Source of the DNA: Rosettibacter primus
Lineage (GTDB): Bacteria > Bacteroidota > Ignavibacteria > Ignavibacteriales > Melioribacteraceae
Length of the DNA stretch: 64,000 nucleotides
Assembly (NCBI RefSeq): GCF_036860675.1
Contig: NZ_JAYKGK010000012.1
Coordinates: forward strand, 27,513-91,512
Direction of reading: 5' to 3'
Positions 34,913 to 44,305 of the stretch are shown here, in pieces; position 1 is the first letter of the stretch, and every line of letters starts with the position of its first letter. Under the pieces are notes generated by a model. That model was not told where the DNA came from. It ran no database searches and worked only from the letters and a program-made list of their open reading frames with translations. A program made the position numbers and the translations under genes.

Positions 34913-35398
34913 TTATTTTATTAAATATTTTTTTATTTCTTCTTTCGAATATTCATCAATTTTGTTAATTAGTTCGTTCACATAACCTTTGATAATGTAA
35001 AAACTCCCCAAATCAAAATAATTATTTAATATAGTTGTGCATTCAATAATTTGAACAAAATCCATTTCATCAAATAATTCTTCTTTCCATGCAATAAAAC
35101 TCCAAAAAACTTTTTTTGTTGTATAGAGTGCATAATTAACTTCTGTTAAAGGAAAACCTTCTCGAAATCTTTCTGCTCCAACATTCTCAAAATATTTTTC
35201 TGCTTTATCATTTGATGCCCCAGTTTTAAGCCACTCTATAAAATTTTGAAAAACTTTCTCTGCTCTTTCAATAACCTTTAATTCATCAAATTGTTGATAA
35301 GACTTGGTAAATTCAGATTGTTTTATTTGTTCATAATAGGCATGAGAAAGGTTATGAAGATTTGCCTCGATATATTTTATAATTTTAGAAAAATCCAT
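34913..35398 (-). CDS. Helical protein, possibly RsbRD-N-terminal-like sensor domain
   Basis: The 161-aa all-helical protein has no signal peptide or membrane segment. The pattern LSHAYYEQIKQSEFTKSY ... FREGFPLTEVNYALYTTKKVFW resembles the N-terminal domains of RsbRD/histidine-kinase-type sensors (PF14361-like), here standing alone. A ligand- or signal-binding role is inferred only from this faint similarity. It is flanked by 80 bp and about 265 bp of gene-free sequence. Confidence 0.6.
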   Translation of the reverse strand: MDFSKIIKYIEANLHNLSHAYYEQIKQSEFTKSYQQFDELKVIERAEKVFQNFIEWLKTGASNDKAEKYFENVGAERFREGFPLTEVNYALYTTKKVFWSFIAWKEELFDEMDFVQIIECTTILNNYFDLGSFYIIKGYVNELINKIDEYSKEEIKKYLIK

Positions 35399-35662
35399 TT
35401 TTGCTCCATGGATTCACATACAAAATAAGCTAATTTTGAGTCGGGGTCAATATAATTTTGAAATTTATTAAAGAACAAAGCAAACTCAAATTTTTAATAA
35501 ATAATAAAATCAAAAGTTTATACAAAAAAAGTTATTGATAAAAATTCTTTGGTCGTCAAAAAATATTAATCTGATTTTGCATTCTATGATAAATCAACAT
35601 ATTATTTGAAATATAATTTCAATTAGCTGATATGATTAAAATCAGTATTAAATTAAGTACCA

Positions 35663-36307
35663 TCAAAAATTATATGAAATAAAAAATGAAATTTCCTTTG
35701 CTTTATAACTTATCCAGTTGTATTCCTCACCAAGAGGATTTCTAAAAGTTTTCTTTTGAGGAATTTCTGTAATCATATAATTTAATATAAAACCCAATCC
35801 AAACAATTCTTTATTGACCATAAAATTATATTCTAACCCTGCCCCAGCTGAAAATAAAAATCGGTTCATTTCACCTGTAATACCTCTTTTTTCATTATAA
35901 TTATCAAATGTTCTATCATAGTTAAAAGTACTTTTGAACAAATAAGAACCTTCAGAATTTAGTAATAAATTTATTTTTAATATTTCGATGCGGTATTTTA
36001 GTTGTAAAGGTAAAGACAATAAATAGTGATTTATCTTTACACTCTCTTTATCAATACTATTCACATTTATAGTTAATGATTTTCCTAAATTATAGTACCT
36101 CAATCCGATGGTTATTCTAAAACTGCCAATCTGATAAAAATTATAATTCAGTGATAAATTGAACTTCGGTATAAAATCTGACCTATTTAGAATTTCGACA
36201 TCATCATAAATCAACCATGAACGGTTGAAACCAATATTAATTTGAAATTTTTTTTCTTGTGCAAACAATACAACAGTAATAAAAAAAATAAATAATATCT
36301 TTTTCAT
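35663..36307 (-). CDS. Outer-membrane beta-barrel protein
   Basis: The 214-aa protein has signal peptide MKKILFIFFITVVLFAQ and then about eight alternating amphipathic strands, ending in EISFFISYNF, a BAM-type C-terminal signal. It belongs to the broad outer-membrane beta-barrel/PorT-like group, with no enzyme motif. It lies 31 bp after the TonB-like gene, so the pair may work together at the envelope. Confidence 0.75.
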   Translation of the reverse strand: MKKILFIFFITVVLFAQEKKFQINIGFNRSWLIYDDVEILNRSDFIPKFNLSLNYNFYQIGSFRITIGLRYYNLGKSLTINVNSIDKESVKINHYLLSLPLQLKYRIEILKINLLLNSEGSYLFKSTFNYDRTFDNYNEKRGITGEMNRFLFSAGAGLEYNFMVNKELFGLGFILNYMITEIPQKKTFRNPLGEEYNWISYKAKEISFFISYNF

Positions 36308-36338
36308 TTAAGCCCTCAGAATATTTTATTATTCACAA

Positions 36339-36974
36339 TCAATTAAATATATAAGTTTTTTCTACCCAGCTTTCAACTTTTTCACCTTCAATTGTAATTG
36401 GCTGCCATTTAGATTTTAATAAAGCTTCAATTATGTTGGTGATTATTTTTTTTGAATCAATAGTGCTTTTCAATATTTCATATTTTTTAACTAAACCATT
36501 CTCATCAATTAATAATCTTATTTTAACCGTTCCTTTAATATTTTCTTCATTTAGAGGCAATACTTCAATTATCTGATGTGGTGTTATGTTAATTAAAGTT
36601 TTCTCATAATTATTTTCATTACTGTTGCTTTTTGTATCTGCTATAATTAATTCCTCATTCTTGCCTGTATTATTGTCCTGAATTTCTATGTCAGACAACT
36701 GCATTGGTTCTTCAATTGAAATCATTCTTGAAATAGATGGAACATTTATAGGTTTTGAGAGCGACATTGTTGATTGATAAGTCGGTGGAATACTTTCTAT
36801 TTCGATTATTGGTTCGGAAAATTCTAAGTTGTTTTTCTTAATCAAATTATTTCTTGAAGGGAAGAGAGCAAATAAAAGTATTACTAATATCAAACTAAAA
36901 ATTAAGCCTACAAAGAAATTTCTTCGATAAAAATATTTGTCATCATTGTATTTCATTTTATTCATTGCACTCAT
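36339..36974 (-). CDS. TonB-like energy transducer
   Basis: The 211-aa protein has a short cytosolic start, one membrane helix (about 19-41), a long polar periplasmic linker with few prolines, and a C-terminal TonB-type domain (VKIRLLIDENGLVKKYEILKSTIDSK ... ALLKSKWQPITIEGE). Such proteins carry proton-motive energy to TonB-dependent receptors or act as structural homologues. No exbB or exbD is next to it. The ATG at 36974 forms an ATGA overlap with the exonuclease stop. Confidence 0.78.
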   Translation of the reverse strand: MSAMNKMKYNDDKYFYRRNFFVGLIFSLILVILLFALFPSRNNLIKKNNLEFSEPIIEIESIPPTYQSTMSLSKPINVPSISRMISIEEPMQLSDIEIQDNNTGKNEELIIADTKSNSNENNYEKTLINITPHQIIEVLPLNEENIKGTVKIRLLIDENGLVKKYEILKSTIDSKKIITNIIEALLKSKWQPITIEGEKVESWVEKTYIFN

Positions 36975-37660
36975 GTAAAATTCAGGTATTCATTCCATAT
37001 TTTGTAAAGCTCGAAGGTTGCTCTGACATCTTCGCCGCAATAAACAGCAATATCTTTAATTCTCCCTGCTTTATATAATTCTTTTACTTCCATTCCAGTT
37101 ATACCTTTCGATTTAGGAGATTCAATACCGAAAGCATGACAATAAAAATCGAGATTGAATTTCTTTATTATGCCGTAAAATGTAAATTGTTCGAGCAGGT
37201 CAATATGATTTGAAGTATCATATTTACTTTTAATTAAATTCCTGCTTGGTTTTATTTTTAAGACTGCTGACCTTAATATTATAAAAGGCACATCAAAATT
37301 TTTTCCGTTAAATGTTATAATCTTTTCAACTTTTTTTACACAATCCCAGAAATACATAATCATTTCTTCTTCAGTCATGGACTTATATGTTGCTTTTTTT
37401 TCTTCAGATTTGAATTCTTCTTTTTGTTTGCTTTCATATAACACCATAACATTTTCAGTCTCTGTATTCAGCATGCCTATTGCTACAATTTTTGCTGTGA
37501 ATGGATACAAACTCAAATAACGTTTGGCATCCTCTATTTTTTCTTCTCTTTTGAGTTCATCTTTTTCTTGTTCTGCATATCGAAGAATATATTCCTGCTG
37601 AGATTCCGAGAGGGAATTAAATTCGTATCCGACTGTTTCAATGTCGAATACCAAATTCAT
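36971..37660 (-). CDS. DnaQ-like 3'-5' exonuclease (predicted)
   Basis: The product, about 229 aa, has an RNase H-like fold. Motif I is VFDIET (two acidic metal ligands), motif II IITFNGKNFDVPFI, and motif III VYCGEDVRATFELY with the last Asp. This matches the predicted PolB-like/YprB-like 3'-5' exonucleases, single-domain proteins thought to trim DNA or RNA. The ATG at 37660 follows AGAGG and is preferred to the GTG at 37666. Co-transcribed with the TonB-like gene by ATGA overlap, though no functional link is obvious. Confidence 0.82.
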   Translation of the reverse strand: MNLVFDIETVGYEFNSLSESQQEYILRYAEQEKDELKREEKIEDAKRYLSLYPFTAKIVAIGMLNTETENVMVLYESKQKEEFKSEEKKATYKSMTEEEMIMYFWDCVKKVEKIITFNGKNFDVPFIILRSAVLKIKPSRNLIKSKYDTSNHIDLLEQFTFYGIIKKFNLDFYCHAFGIESPKSKGITGMEVKELYKAGRIKDIAVYCGEDVRATFELYKIWNEYLNFT

Positions 37661-37719
37661 ATGCACCTCTTAAAGTGTAATTAAAATTAGCAAATTTTTC
37701 TTTCTATAAAAATTAAAAA

Positions 37720-38945
37720 ATGTGCATACAAAAAATTTTACAAATCAATAAAAAACATTTTTTAACTTGCAGAAAAAATATCGAAATTAATCTTGTAAAT
37801 AATCTAAAATTTACTTTGACACAAACAAATCGTGCACTTTTTATTGATTTATTAAAAGGGATTGCACTTCTTATAATGATAGAAGTACATGTTGTTAATG
37901 CCTTTTTGTTACCTGAAATTAAATCACAAAGCTGGTTTGAAATATTAAATTATATTAATGGTTTAGTTGCCCCAGCATTCACATTTACTTCGGGAATGGT
38001 ATTTGTTCTTTCACTTCAAAAAGGATTGGACGAATTAAGAAGATTTGGTAAATAATTCTGGAAAAAATTTGGAAGGTTAATTTTAATATTACTTGCCGGT
38101 TATTCTCTTCATGCTTTATTTCTATCTTATAAAAAAATTAATAATCCTGATTACCCGCATATGATGATTGAACTTCTACGAGTTGATATTTTGCAATGCA
38201 TAGCTATTGGCTTAATGTTACTACTTTTTTTAAGACTACTAATTAAATCTGATAACTATTATTATGGCATCTTAATCATCATTGATTTATACGTTTTAGC
38301 ATATTCTCCCATTGCATGGATAATTGACTTTACAAAATATTTTACACTCGGCATTGCAAATTATTTTAATAGAATGCATGGTTCACTTTTCCCAATTTTT
38401 CCATGGCTTGCATTTATTTTAACTGGTGCATTGTTCGGGAAATATTATGTTGATGCAAAACAAAAAATTGGTGAAATACATTTTATTAAGCAAATTATAG
38501 GCATTGGCATTATTTTCTTTTTAGCTGGAATTATATTATTAAATTTTCTTTTCACTGATTCTCTTGTAAATATAAAACCAAATTATTTCTTTTTTCTACA
38601 AAGATTGGGAATCTTGTTAATATTGCTCGCATTAGGTTGGACATACATAAATCAATTCAATCAATATGAATCTTTTATTTTAGACATAAGCAGAGAATCG
38701 CTCCTTGTTTATTGGCTTCACTAAAAAGTGATATATAAAAATTATGGGACGGCAAAAGTCTAGTAGATATTTTTGGACAAACTTTGAACATATTTGAGCG
38801 TGCTGTATTGACTATTCTTTTAGCAATTTTAATGGTCTTAATTGCAAAAGGCTGGGGTTATTTGAAAATGAAGTATCCTGCAACTATTTCAAAAGTTGTT
38901 TTTGTTACAATAACATTTCTGGTAATTATATTTATTTACTATTAA
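37720..38945 (+). pseudogene. Decayed DUF1624/HGSNAT-like membrane acyltransferase
   Basis: Three fragments in order still encode one membrane protein. The first (to 38055) has NRALFIDLLKGIALLIMIEVHV, the typical N-terminus of DUF1624/heparan-alpha-glucosaminide N-acetyltransferase-like proteins. An in-frame TAA at 38053 interrupts GK-stop-FWKKFGRL. The second fragment runs to a TAA at 38722 after ESLLVYWLH. Then the frame shifts by one base near 38745 and continues DGKSLVDIFGQTLNIFERAV to a stop at 38943-38945. Two stops and one frameshift make a single sequencing error unlikely. The start codon is uncertain. Confidence 0.82.
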
Positions 38946-39289
38946 AAACGACTATTATGATTTGCAGTAAAAATTGTTATAAATTTCGAAATACTTCTTA
39001 TTATTTTGAAAAAATAGATTTCCTATTAACTGTCATTCTCGCTCCCATATGCATTCCGATGTAAAAAAGCAGGAATATAAATAATTAATGGTGGCTGTCT
39101 AAAAAGTAATTTACAATTAAATAGTCTGTGCAAATCGATTAAAATCATTGTTATCCGTATTCTATTTTTTAAAAATCTTACTTTTTAGACAACCACAACT
39201 CATTGAATTTTAAGAAGTTTCTATTACTAGTTCTTTTAAAAGCAAGATGCTTTTACTACACTGTCAGTTAAAAAAGCAGGATGCTTTTT
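38946..39289. other. Gap after the pseudogene with MITE and tandem hairpins
   Basis: This gene-free stretch holds a MITE-like element (39091-39196) and two similar short hairpins with stems AAAAGCA/TGCTTTT (near 39239-39256 and 39270-39289). The second lies at the 3' end of ltaE and probably ends its transcript. Confidence 0.6.
39091..39196. mobile_element. MITE-like element with 20-bp terminal inverted repeats
   Basis: The left end GTGGCTGTCTAAAAAGTAAT and the right end (reverse complement GTGGTTGTCTAAAAAGTAAG) match at 18 of 20 positions and enclose a 66-bp non-coding core. The GGCTGTCTAAAAAGT end resembles IS ends of the IS1182/IS5 type from memory. No transposase is near and no clear target-site duplication is seen. 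Confidence 0.6.
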
Positions 39290-39290
39290 T
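39270..39290 (-). terminator. Hairpin terminator at ltaE 3' end
   Basis: AAAAAGCA and TGCTTTTT flank a short loop with T-runs on both sides, so it could act in either direction. A similar hairpin lies 30 bp further on. Confidence 0.5.
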
Positions 39291-40324
39291 TACTCTACTA
39301 TTTTTTCTATAATCTGTGATGCAACAATTATATCATCTTTTGAAACATCCATATGAGTTACAGCTCTAATTACACCAACTTTTCCAGTACCAAGTAATAA
39401 ACCATTTTCTTTGCACTTTGAAAGGAATTCTTCTACAGAAATATTTTTCAATGAAAACATTACAATGTTCGTTTCAACAAGTTCTAAGTCTATATCAATA
39501 TTTTTTATTTGCGAAAGATTATAAGCCAAAAGTTTAGCTTTTTCGTGGTCTTCTTTTAATCTTTCAATATTATTTTTAAGAGCATACAAGCCAGCTGCAG
39601 CAATAATTCCAACCTGTCGCATACCGCCGCCCCAAGCTTTTCGAACTCTGTAAGCTTCTTTAATAAATTCTTTTGTACCTGCAATTATAGAACCAATTGG
39701 AGCTCCCAAACCTTTTGAAAGACAACAAGAAATAGAATCAAAATAAGATGCATATTGTGCCGGTGATATACCTGTTTCCACAGAAGCATTCCAAATTCTT
39801 GCACCATCAAGATGCATAAATAAATTATGTTTCTTTGCCAATTCGGAAATTGCTTTAATATTATCTATAGGATTAATTGTGCCCCCAGCACGATTGTGTG
39901 TATTTTCAATTTCTATCACTTTTGTTCTTGCCATATAATATGCACTTGCTGGCCTAATCAATGGTACAATTTGTTCTGGTATGAATATTCCTTTTTTATT
40001 TCCGTCAATCAAACTTAATTGTATTCCACTTAGAGCAGCAGGTGAGCCAGATTCATATTGAAAAATATGAGCATCTTTTTCACAAATAACTTCATCACCA
40101 GGTTGTGTTAATACATTTAAACAAATTTGATTTCCCATAACTCCACTTGGTACAAAAAGAGCTGCTTCTTTTCTTAGCAGTTCAGCAGCATATCTTTCCA
40201 GTTCATTTGCTGTTGGGTCTTCTTTGTAAACATCATCACCAACTTCTGCTTCATACATTGCTCGACGCATTCCTTCAGATGGTTTTGTAACAGTGTCACT
40301 TCTTAAATCAATATACTTTTTCAT
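39290..40324 (-). CDS. ltaE: Low-specificity L-threonine aldolase
   Basis: This PLP enzyme cleaves threonine and allo-threonine to glycine and acetaldehyde. It has 344 aa. The fold-type I features are all there: YIDLRSDTVTKPSEGMRRAM at the N-terminus, GVMGNQICLNVL, FMHLDGARIWNAS (the Asp that pairs with PLP nitrogen) and CLSKGLGAPIGS with the Schiff-base Lys. Its ATG lies within the last codons of lnt (17-bp overlap), so it is the last gene of the long minus-strand run. Confidence 0.95.
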   Translation of the reverse strand: MKKYIDLRSDTVTKPSEGMRRAMYEAEVGDDVYKEDPTANELERYAAELLRKEAALFVPSGVMGNQICLNVLTQPGDEVICEKDAHIFQYESGSPAALSGIQLSLIDGNKKGIFIPEQIVPLIRPASAYYMARTKVIEIENTHNRAGGTINPIDNIKAISELAKKHNLFMHLDGARIWNASVETGISPAQYASYFDSISCCLSKGLGAPIGSIIAGTKEFIKEAYRVRKAWGGGMRQVGIIAAAGLYALKNNIERLKEDHEKAKLLAYNLSQIKNIDIDLELVETNIVMFSLKNISVEEFLSKCKENGLLLGTGKVGVIRAVTHMDVSKDDIIVASQIIEKIVE

Positions 40325-41954
40325 TTCTCTTTCCTAATAAAAATTTATTAATAACAAAAAATAAAATAACAATTATTGATAGCAATGAAGATATTAAAGG
40401 GATAATTAATGGATATTCAGTAAAAAATGTTTTGTCACTTCTTAATTCTGCATATCCAATTAGAACATTTTTTGTAAAAAGTTTTGTCTGTGAAATTGTT
40501 CTTCCGAGCGGATCTATTATGCAACTAATACCACCATTTGCCGCACGAATTACAGTTCTTCTATTTTCAATTGCTCTTAAAGCAGCAATTTCTTTATGCT
40601 GAAAGGGGCCACTCGAATATCCATACCAGCTATCATTTGTAACAACAACAAGCAGTTCAGCATCTTTTTGAATAAACTCTGCAACAAAATCTGGATAGAT
40701 TGATTCAATACAAACTACTGCAGCTGCTTTGAAATTCATGAGATTAAAAATTGTTTTCTCTTTGCCTACATTCCAGCTTGAAATTCCAACCTGCCATTTA
40801 ATTAAGTCTCCTAAAAATGGAAGTTGTTCTACAAACGGCACTTTTTCACCAAAAGGAACAAGTTTAATTTTTCCATATTTCTGAACTGAACTTGAATAAG
40901 GAGTAAAAAGCAAAATTGAATTATATGAAGTGTAAGCAGCATCACCACTTTTTATTTTCTTTGCATCCGGTGGGGCTTCATCTAAATTAAAATAAAATGT
41001 GGCATCTGGCATGCCAGTCATCAAGTATACATTATTCGAATCTACAAACCGATGAATTTTTTCTACTTCATAAAAATAATTTCCTGATAACAAATATACC
41101 GGCAAAGCAGATTCAGGCCATACAATTAATTTTGCTCCTTGCTCAACTGCTTTTTGTGAAAGATTCAAATAGAGATTTAATTGTTCATTTAGATTCCCTG
41201 CTTCCCATTTATCCCATGGATTTAAATTCGGCTGAACTAAACCAACTTTAATTTTTTTCCCAGAATTCTCAAAAGTTGATGTTCTATACATTCCATAAAT
41301 TACCGGAACAATAAAAAGTAAAACAGCAACCGTAACATAAACTAAGTTATTCCGTTTTTTCATTAAATAACTTTTTATAAAGAGATAAAGGAAAACATTG
41401 ATGAATAAAATCAGAAGCGATATTCCATATGCTCCAATTATATCAGCAATTTGAATGAACCAATTAAAATATGGCAATGAATTAGAAAGCATAAGCCAGG
41501 GAAATCTTAAATCAGTAATGCTGTATGCATATTCAAAAGCTACCCACAAAAATGGAAATAAATACAAAGCAATTTTATCATTGAAAGATTTTTTAGATAA
41601 AAAATAAAGTGTAGATGGAATCAAAAATATTGCTGGATTAATAAACATAAGAAGAATTCCGGAAATCATTAAAAATGGGTCTGCTTCTTTTGTCCAGCTT
41701 CCAACCCAGTATAATGTTATTAATGTAAAGAAAAAAATTGTAAAGTATGTAAATCGATTTATTGAACCAAGTTGTTGTTTTTTTTCAATTACAAATAAGT
41801 AAGGAATGAAAGCAAAAAAAATAAAAACCGGGAAAGGCAGTGGCGGGAAAGAAATTCCAAGAAGAATTCCGCTAATTAATCCATAAATCAGTTCTTTTTT
41901 TTTATTCTTTTTTTCTTCGGGACTTAATTTATAGTATGATTTAAGTATTTTCAT
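40308..41954 (-). CDS. lnt: Apolipoprotein N-acyltransferase
   Basis: Lnt adds the third acyl chain to the N-terminal Cys of lipoproteins in the inner membrane. It has 548 aa: about seven N-terminal membrane helices, then a periplasmic nitrilase domain with the Glu-Lys-Cys triad in VWPESALP, KLVPFGEKVPF and AVVCIESIYP, and a C-terminal anchor. Several lipoproteins in this window are likely substrates. It overlaps dedA by 14 bp. Confidence 0.95.
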   Translation of the reverse strand: MKILKSYYKLSPEEKKNKKKELIYGLISGILLGISFPPLPFPVFIFFAFIPYLFVIEKKQQLGSINRFTYFTIFFFTLITLYWVGSWTKEADPFLMISGILLMFINPAIFLIPSTLYFLSKKSFNDKIALYLFPFLWVAFEYAYSITDLRFPWLMLSNSLPYFNWFIQIADIIGAYGISLLILFINVFLYLFIKSYLMKKRNNLVYVTVAVLLFIVPVIYGMYRTSTFENSGKKIKVGLVQPNLNPWDKWEAGNLNEQLNLYLNLSQKAVEQGAKLIVWPESALPVYLLSGNYFYEVEKIHRFVDSNNVYLMTGMPDATFYFNLDEAPPDAKKIKSGDAAYTSYNSILLFTPYSSSVQKYGKIKLVPFGEKVPFVEQLPFLGDLIKWQVGISSWNVGKEKTIFNLMNFKAAAVVCIESIYPDFVAEFIQKDAELLVVVTNDSWYGYSSGPFQHKEIAALRAIENRRTVIRAANGGISCIIDPLGRTISQTKLFTKNVLIGYAELRSDKTFFTEYPLIIPLISSLLSIIVILFFVINKFLLGKRNEKVY

Positions 41955-42558
41955 TCTTTCGTTTCCTTTTTACAAAATATCGAACAAGGAAATATAATAC
42001 TACAATAAGAGTTAATATTAAAGCAATGTCGGAGTAAGTTGATAAATATTTATCAATCAGATTTATATTGTTGCCTAAAAATATTCCGAGCATAATTAAC
42101 AAAGTATTCCAGATTAATGAACTTATAAAGGCATAAATAAATGTTTTTAATTTTTTTAAACGATGAAAGCCTGAAAAAAAGCTAACAACAGCTCTTGTTC
42201 CGGGTAAAAATCTATTTATTAAAATTATATTATAGCCATATTTATGAAACCACAAATCAGCTTTATGAAGAGATTCGGGTTTAATAAACTTTAACTTTCC
42301 ATTTCGGATTAAATTTTCACCCAAATATTTCCCTATGAAATACATAACGATAAATCCAATTCCGCTTCCTGAACTTGCAAGTAATAAAACAGGTAAAAAG
42401 CCTAAAGTTGAATTAGCAATTAAAGTAGCGCCTAAAACTATAACAACATCACTTGGAGACGGGGGAAATAAATTTTCGATAAATCCGAAAAAAAACACAA
42501 TCAAATAAATTAAAGATTGGTCAAGTGTGCTTATGTATGAAATTATACTTTCGAGCAT
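41941..42558 (-). CDS. DedA/SNARE-associated family membrane protein
   Basis: The 205-aa protein with about five helices shows the DedA fingerprint: ENLFPPSPSDVVIVLGATLI, the short FIGKYLGENLI segment and NRFLPGTRAVVSFFSGFHR. Family members flip undecaprenyl phosphate or phosphatidylethanolamine and support membrane homeostasis. The stop lies past the start of lnt and its ATG shares a base with the ispF stop, so it is co-transcribed with both. Confidence 0.92.
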   Translation of the reverse strand: MLESIISYISTLDQSLIYLIVFFFGFIENLFPPSPSDVVIVLGATLIANSTLGFLPVLLLASSGSGIGFIVMYFIGKYLGENLIRNGKLKFIKPESLHKADLWFHKYGYNIILINRFLPGTRAVVSFFSGFHRLKKLKTFIYAFISSLIWNTLLIMLGIFLGNNINLIDKYLSTYSDIALILTLIVVLYFLVRYFVKRKRKNENT

Positions 42559-43049
42559 TAATTTTCTTTTTTGGTGAGTAGAACAACAGCATAAGCAGCT
42601 GCGCCTTCTTCTCTTCCAATAAAACCAAGTTTTTCGGAAGTTGTTGCTTTAATTGAAATTTGATTCTCATCAACTTTTAAGACAGCTGCAATTTCTTTTA
42701 TCATTAATTTTATAAACGGTGCAACTTTTGGTTTTTCAATAACAAGTGTAGCATCAAGATTGCCAAGAACATAACCATTCTGTTGAATTAGATTATAAGT
42801 TCGCTCAAGCAAAATTTTGCTGTCGATATTTCTAAATTCTTCACTTGAATTTGGGAAATGTTTTCCTATGTCACCAAGTCCAAGTGCACCGAGCATAGCA
42901 TCACAAACTGCATGTAACAAAACATCTGCATCTGAATGCCCTTCCAAACCTGTTTCATAAGGAATAACGATACCACCCAGCACTAAAATTCTATCTCGAG
43001 AAAACGGATGGACATCGTAACCAAAACCAATTCTAAATTGTTGATTCAA
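42558..43049 (-). CDS. ispF: 2-C-methyl-D-erythritol 2,4-cyclodiphosphate synthase
   Basis: IspF is the fifth step of the non-mevalonate isoprenoid pathway. It has 163 aa, the usual trimer-subunit length. The zinc and substrate motifs are GYDVHPF (D, H), LEGHSDADVLLHAVCDAMLGALGLGDIG and IKATTSEKLGFIGREEG. It overlaps the acylphosphatase stop as ATGA. Isoprenoids made here feed menaquinone and undecaprenyl phosphate. Confidence 0.97.
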   Translation of the reverse strand: MNQQFRIGFGYDVHPFSRDRILVLGGIVIPYETGLEGHSDADVLLHAVCDAMLGALGLGDIGKHFPNSSEEFRNIDSKILLERTYNLIQQNGYVLGNLDATLVIEKPKVAPFIKLMIKEIAAVLKVDENQISIKATTSEKLGFIGREEGAAAYAVVLLTKKEN

Positions 43050-43327
43050 TATCTTATCTCAAATGTTTTAAATTCGTTTTTAGGTTCACTCCATTTAATA
43101 GTTGCATTTTTAACATCTGCAGAAATTGGTCCTACTCTTAATCGATTAAACAATTCTTCGATTAAATGTGCTTCGCCTTCTACAATCGTGTAGACTTCTC
43201 CAGTATAAAGATTTTTTGTATAACCTTTTAATCCCAAATTTTGAGCATGTCTATAAACAAAATATCTGAAACCAACACCTTGAACAAGTCCATTAACAAT
43301 TATTTCTGCTCTTTTAATGTTTTCCAT
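43046..43327 (-). CDS. acyP: Acylphosphatase
   Basis: This small enzyme, about 93 aa, hydrolyses acyl phosphates. The start is ATG 43327 (MENIKRAEIIVNG). The motif NGLVQGVGFRYFVYRHA includes the active Arg, and GYTKNLYTGEVYTIVEGE holds the active Asn. The upstream frame (MYLKYLILSI...) lies inside the EamA gene and is not part of it. It overlaps the EamA stop by 14 bp. Confidence 0.93.
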   Translation of the reverse strand: MENIKRAEIIVNGLVQGVGFRYFVYRHAQNLGLKGYTKNLYTGEVYTIVEGEAHLIEELFNRLRVGPISADVKNATIKWSEPKNEFKTFEIRY

Positions 43328-44270
43328 TTGAATTGTTAAAAAAATTCGAATAGACAAAATCAAATATTTCAGATACAATTAATCCGGAAAAAATTAATGC
43401 GCTTCCGAGCAAACCAAAATTAGTGAATTTTTCATTGAGTATAAAGAACGCAAAAATTGCTGCAAATATCGGTTCGAATGAATAAATAATTCCTGCTTTG
43501 GTTGGACTTACAACTTTTTGAAATTTAGTTTGCAAACCAAAATTCACACATGTCGCAAGTAATGAAGTATAAAGAAGCCCAATCCATAAATTTGAAGTTA
43601 ATTTTATTTTTATCAATTCAAGTGAAGTAAAATGAAAAATCAAAGACATTAAAAAAGCAAAAATAGATACGCTTATTAACTGAGATACAAATAAAATCCA
43701 GAAATCATGCTTGGGAGAAATTATGTCCATATAAACAACATGCAAAGCAAAAAATAAAGCACAAATTAATGTTAATGTATCCCCCAGGTTAAATGTTTTT
43801 CCGAGTTCAGATAAAAAATTTTCAATTGAATTACCATCACTTGACAAAAAAAGAATTCCAGTAAAGACAAGCAAAGTTCCAATTAAAGCTCCTTTAGAAG
43901 GAATTTTCTTTTCAATGAGCATCTGCAAAAATGGAATCATAACAACAAGTGAACCAGTTATAAATCCAGATTTTGTAGCTGTTGTATATTTTAATCCAAT
44001 AGTTTGAAACATGAATCCCATAAAAAGAAAAACTCCAAGAAAAATTCCTGAAAGAAATGCATTTTTATTTAATTTATGTTTTTTGAAAAACAAATAAACA
44101 GAAATAATTAACGAAGCCACACCAAAACGAATTGATACAAATAACATGGAAGAAATATCTTGAAGAGATTCTTTGACAATTACAAAAGTGCCGCCCCAGA
44201 TAATTGTCATTAACAGCAAAGCACCTTCGCCTAAAAAGTGTGTTGATTTTTTTTCTTTGGGATTATTCAT
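43314..44270 (-). CDS. EamA-family (DMT) transporter
   Basis: The 318-aa protein has about ten helices in two EamA repeats: ALLLMTIIWGGTFVIVKESL ... and the second beginning FNLGDTLTLICALFFALHVVYMD. Family members export amino acids, nucleotides or other metabolites; the substrate is unknown. It follows era by 35 bp in the same direction. Confidence 0.9.
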   Translation of the reverse strand: MNNPKEKKSTHFLGEGALLLMTIIWGGTFVIVKESLQDISSMLFVSIRFGVASLIISVYLFFKKHKLNKNAFLSGIFLGVFLFMGFMFQTIGLKYTTATKSGFITGSLVVMIPFLQMLIEKKIPSKGALIGTLLVFTGILFLSSDGNSIENFLSELGKTFNLGDTLTLICALFFALHVVYMDIISPKHDFWILFVSQLISVSIFAFLMSLIFHFTSLELIKIKLTSNLWIGLLYTSLLATCVNFGLQTKFQKVVSPTKAGIIYSFEPIFAAIFAFFILNEKFTNFGLLGSALIFSGLIVSEIFDFVYSNFFNNSNGKH

Positions 44271-44305
44271 TCATCTGTCGAAAATTTATGAAGATTTCAG
44301 AAAAT

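Noticed and set aside
36339..36974. TonB-like protein as partner of the receptor at 59400
   Set aside because: They are 22 kb apart with no shared regulatory motif, so a specific pairing is not supported.
38053..38724. In-frame TAA codons read through or recoded in the acyltransferase gene
   Set aside because: A frameshift near 38745 also breaks the gene, and TAA is a normal stop throughout the window.
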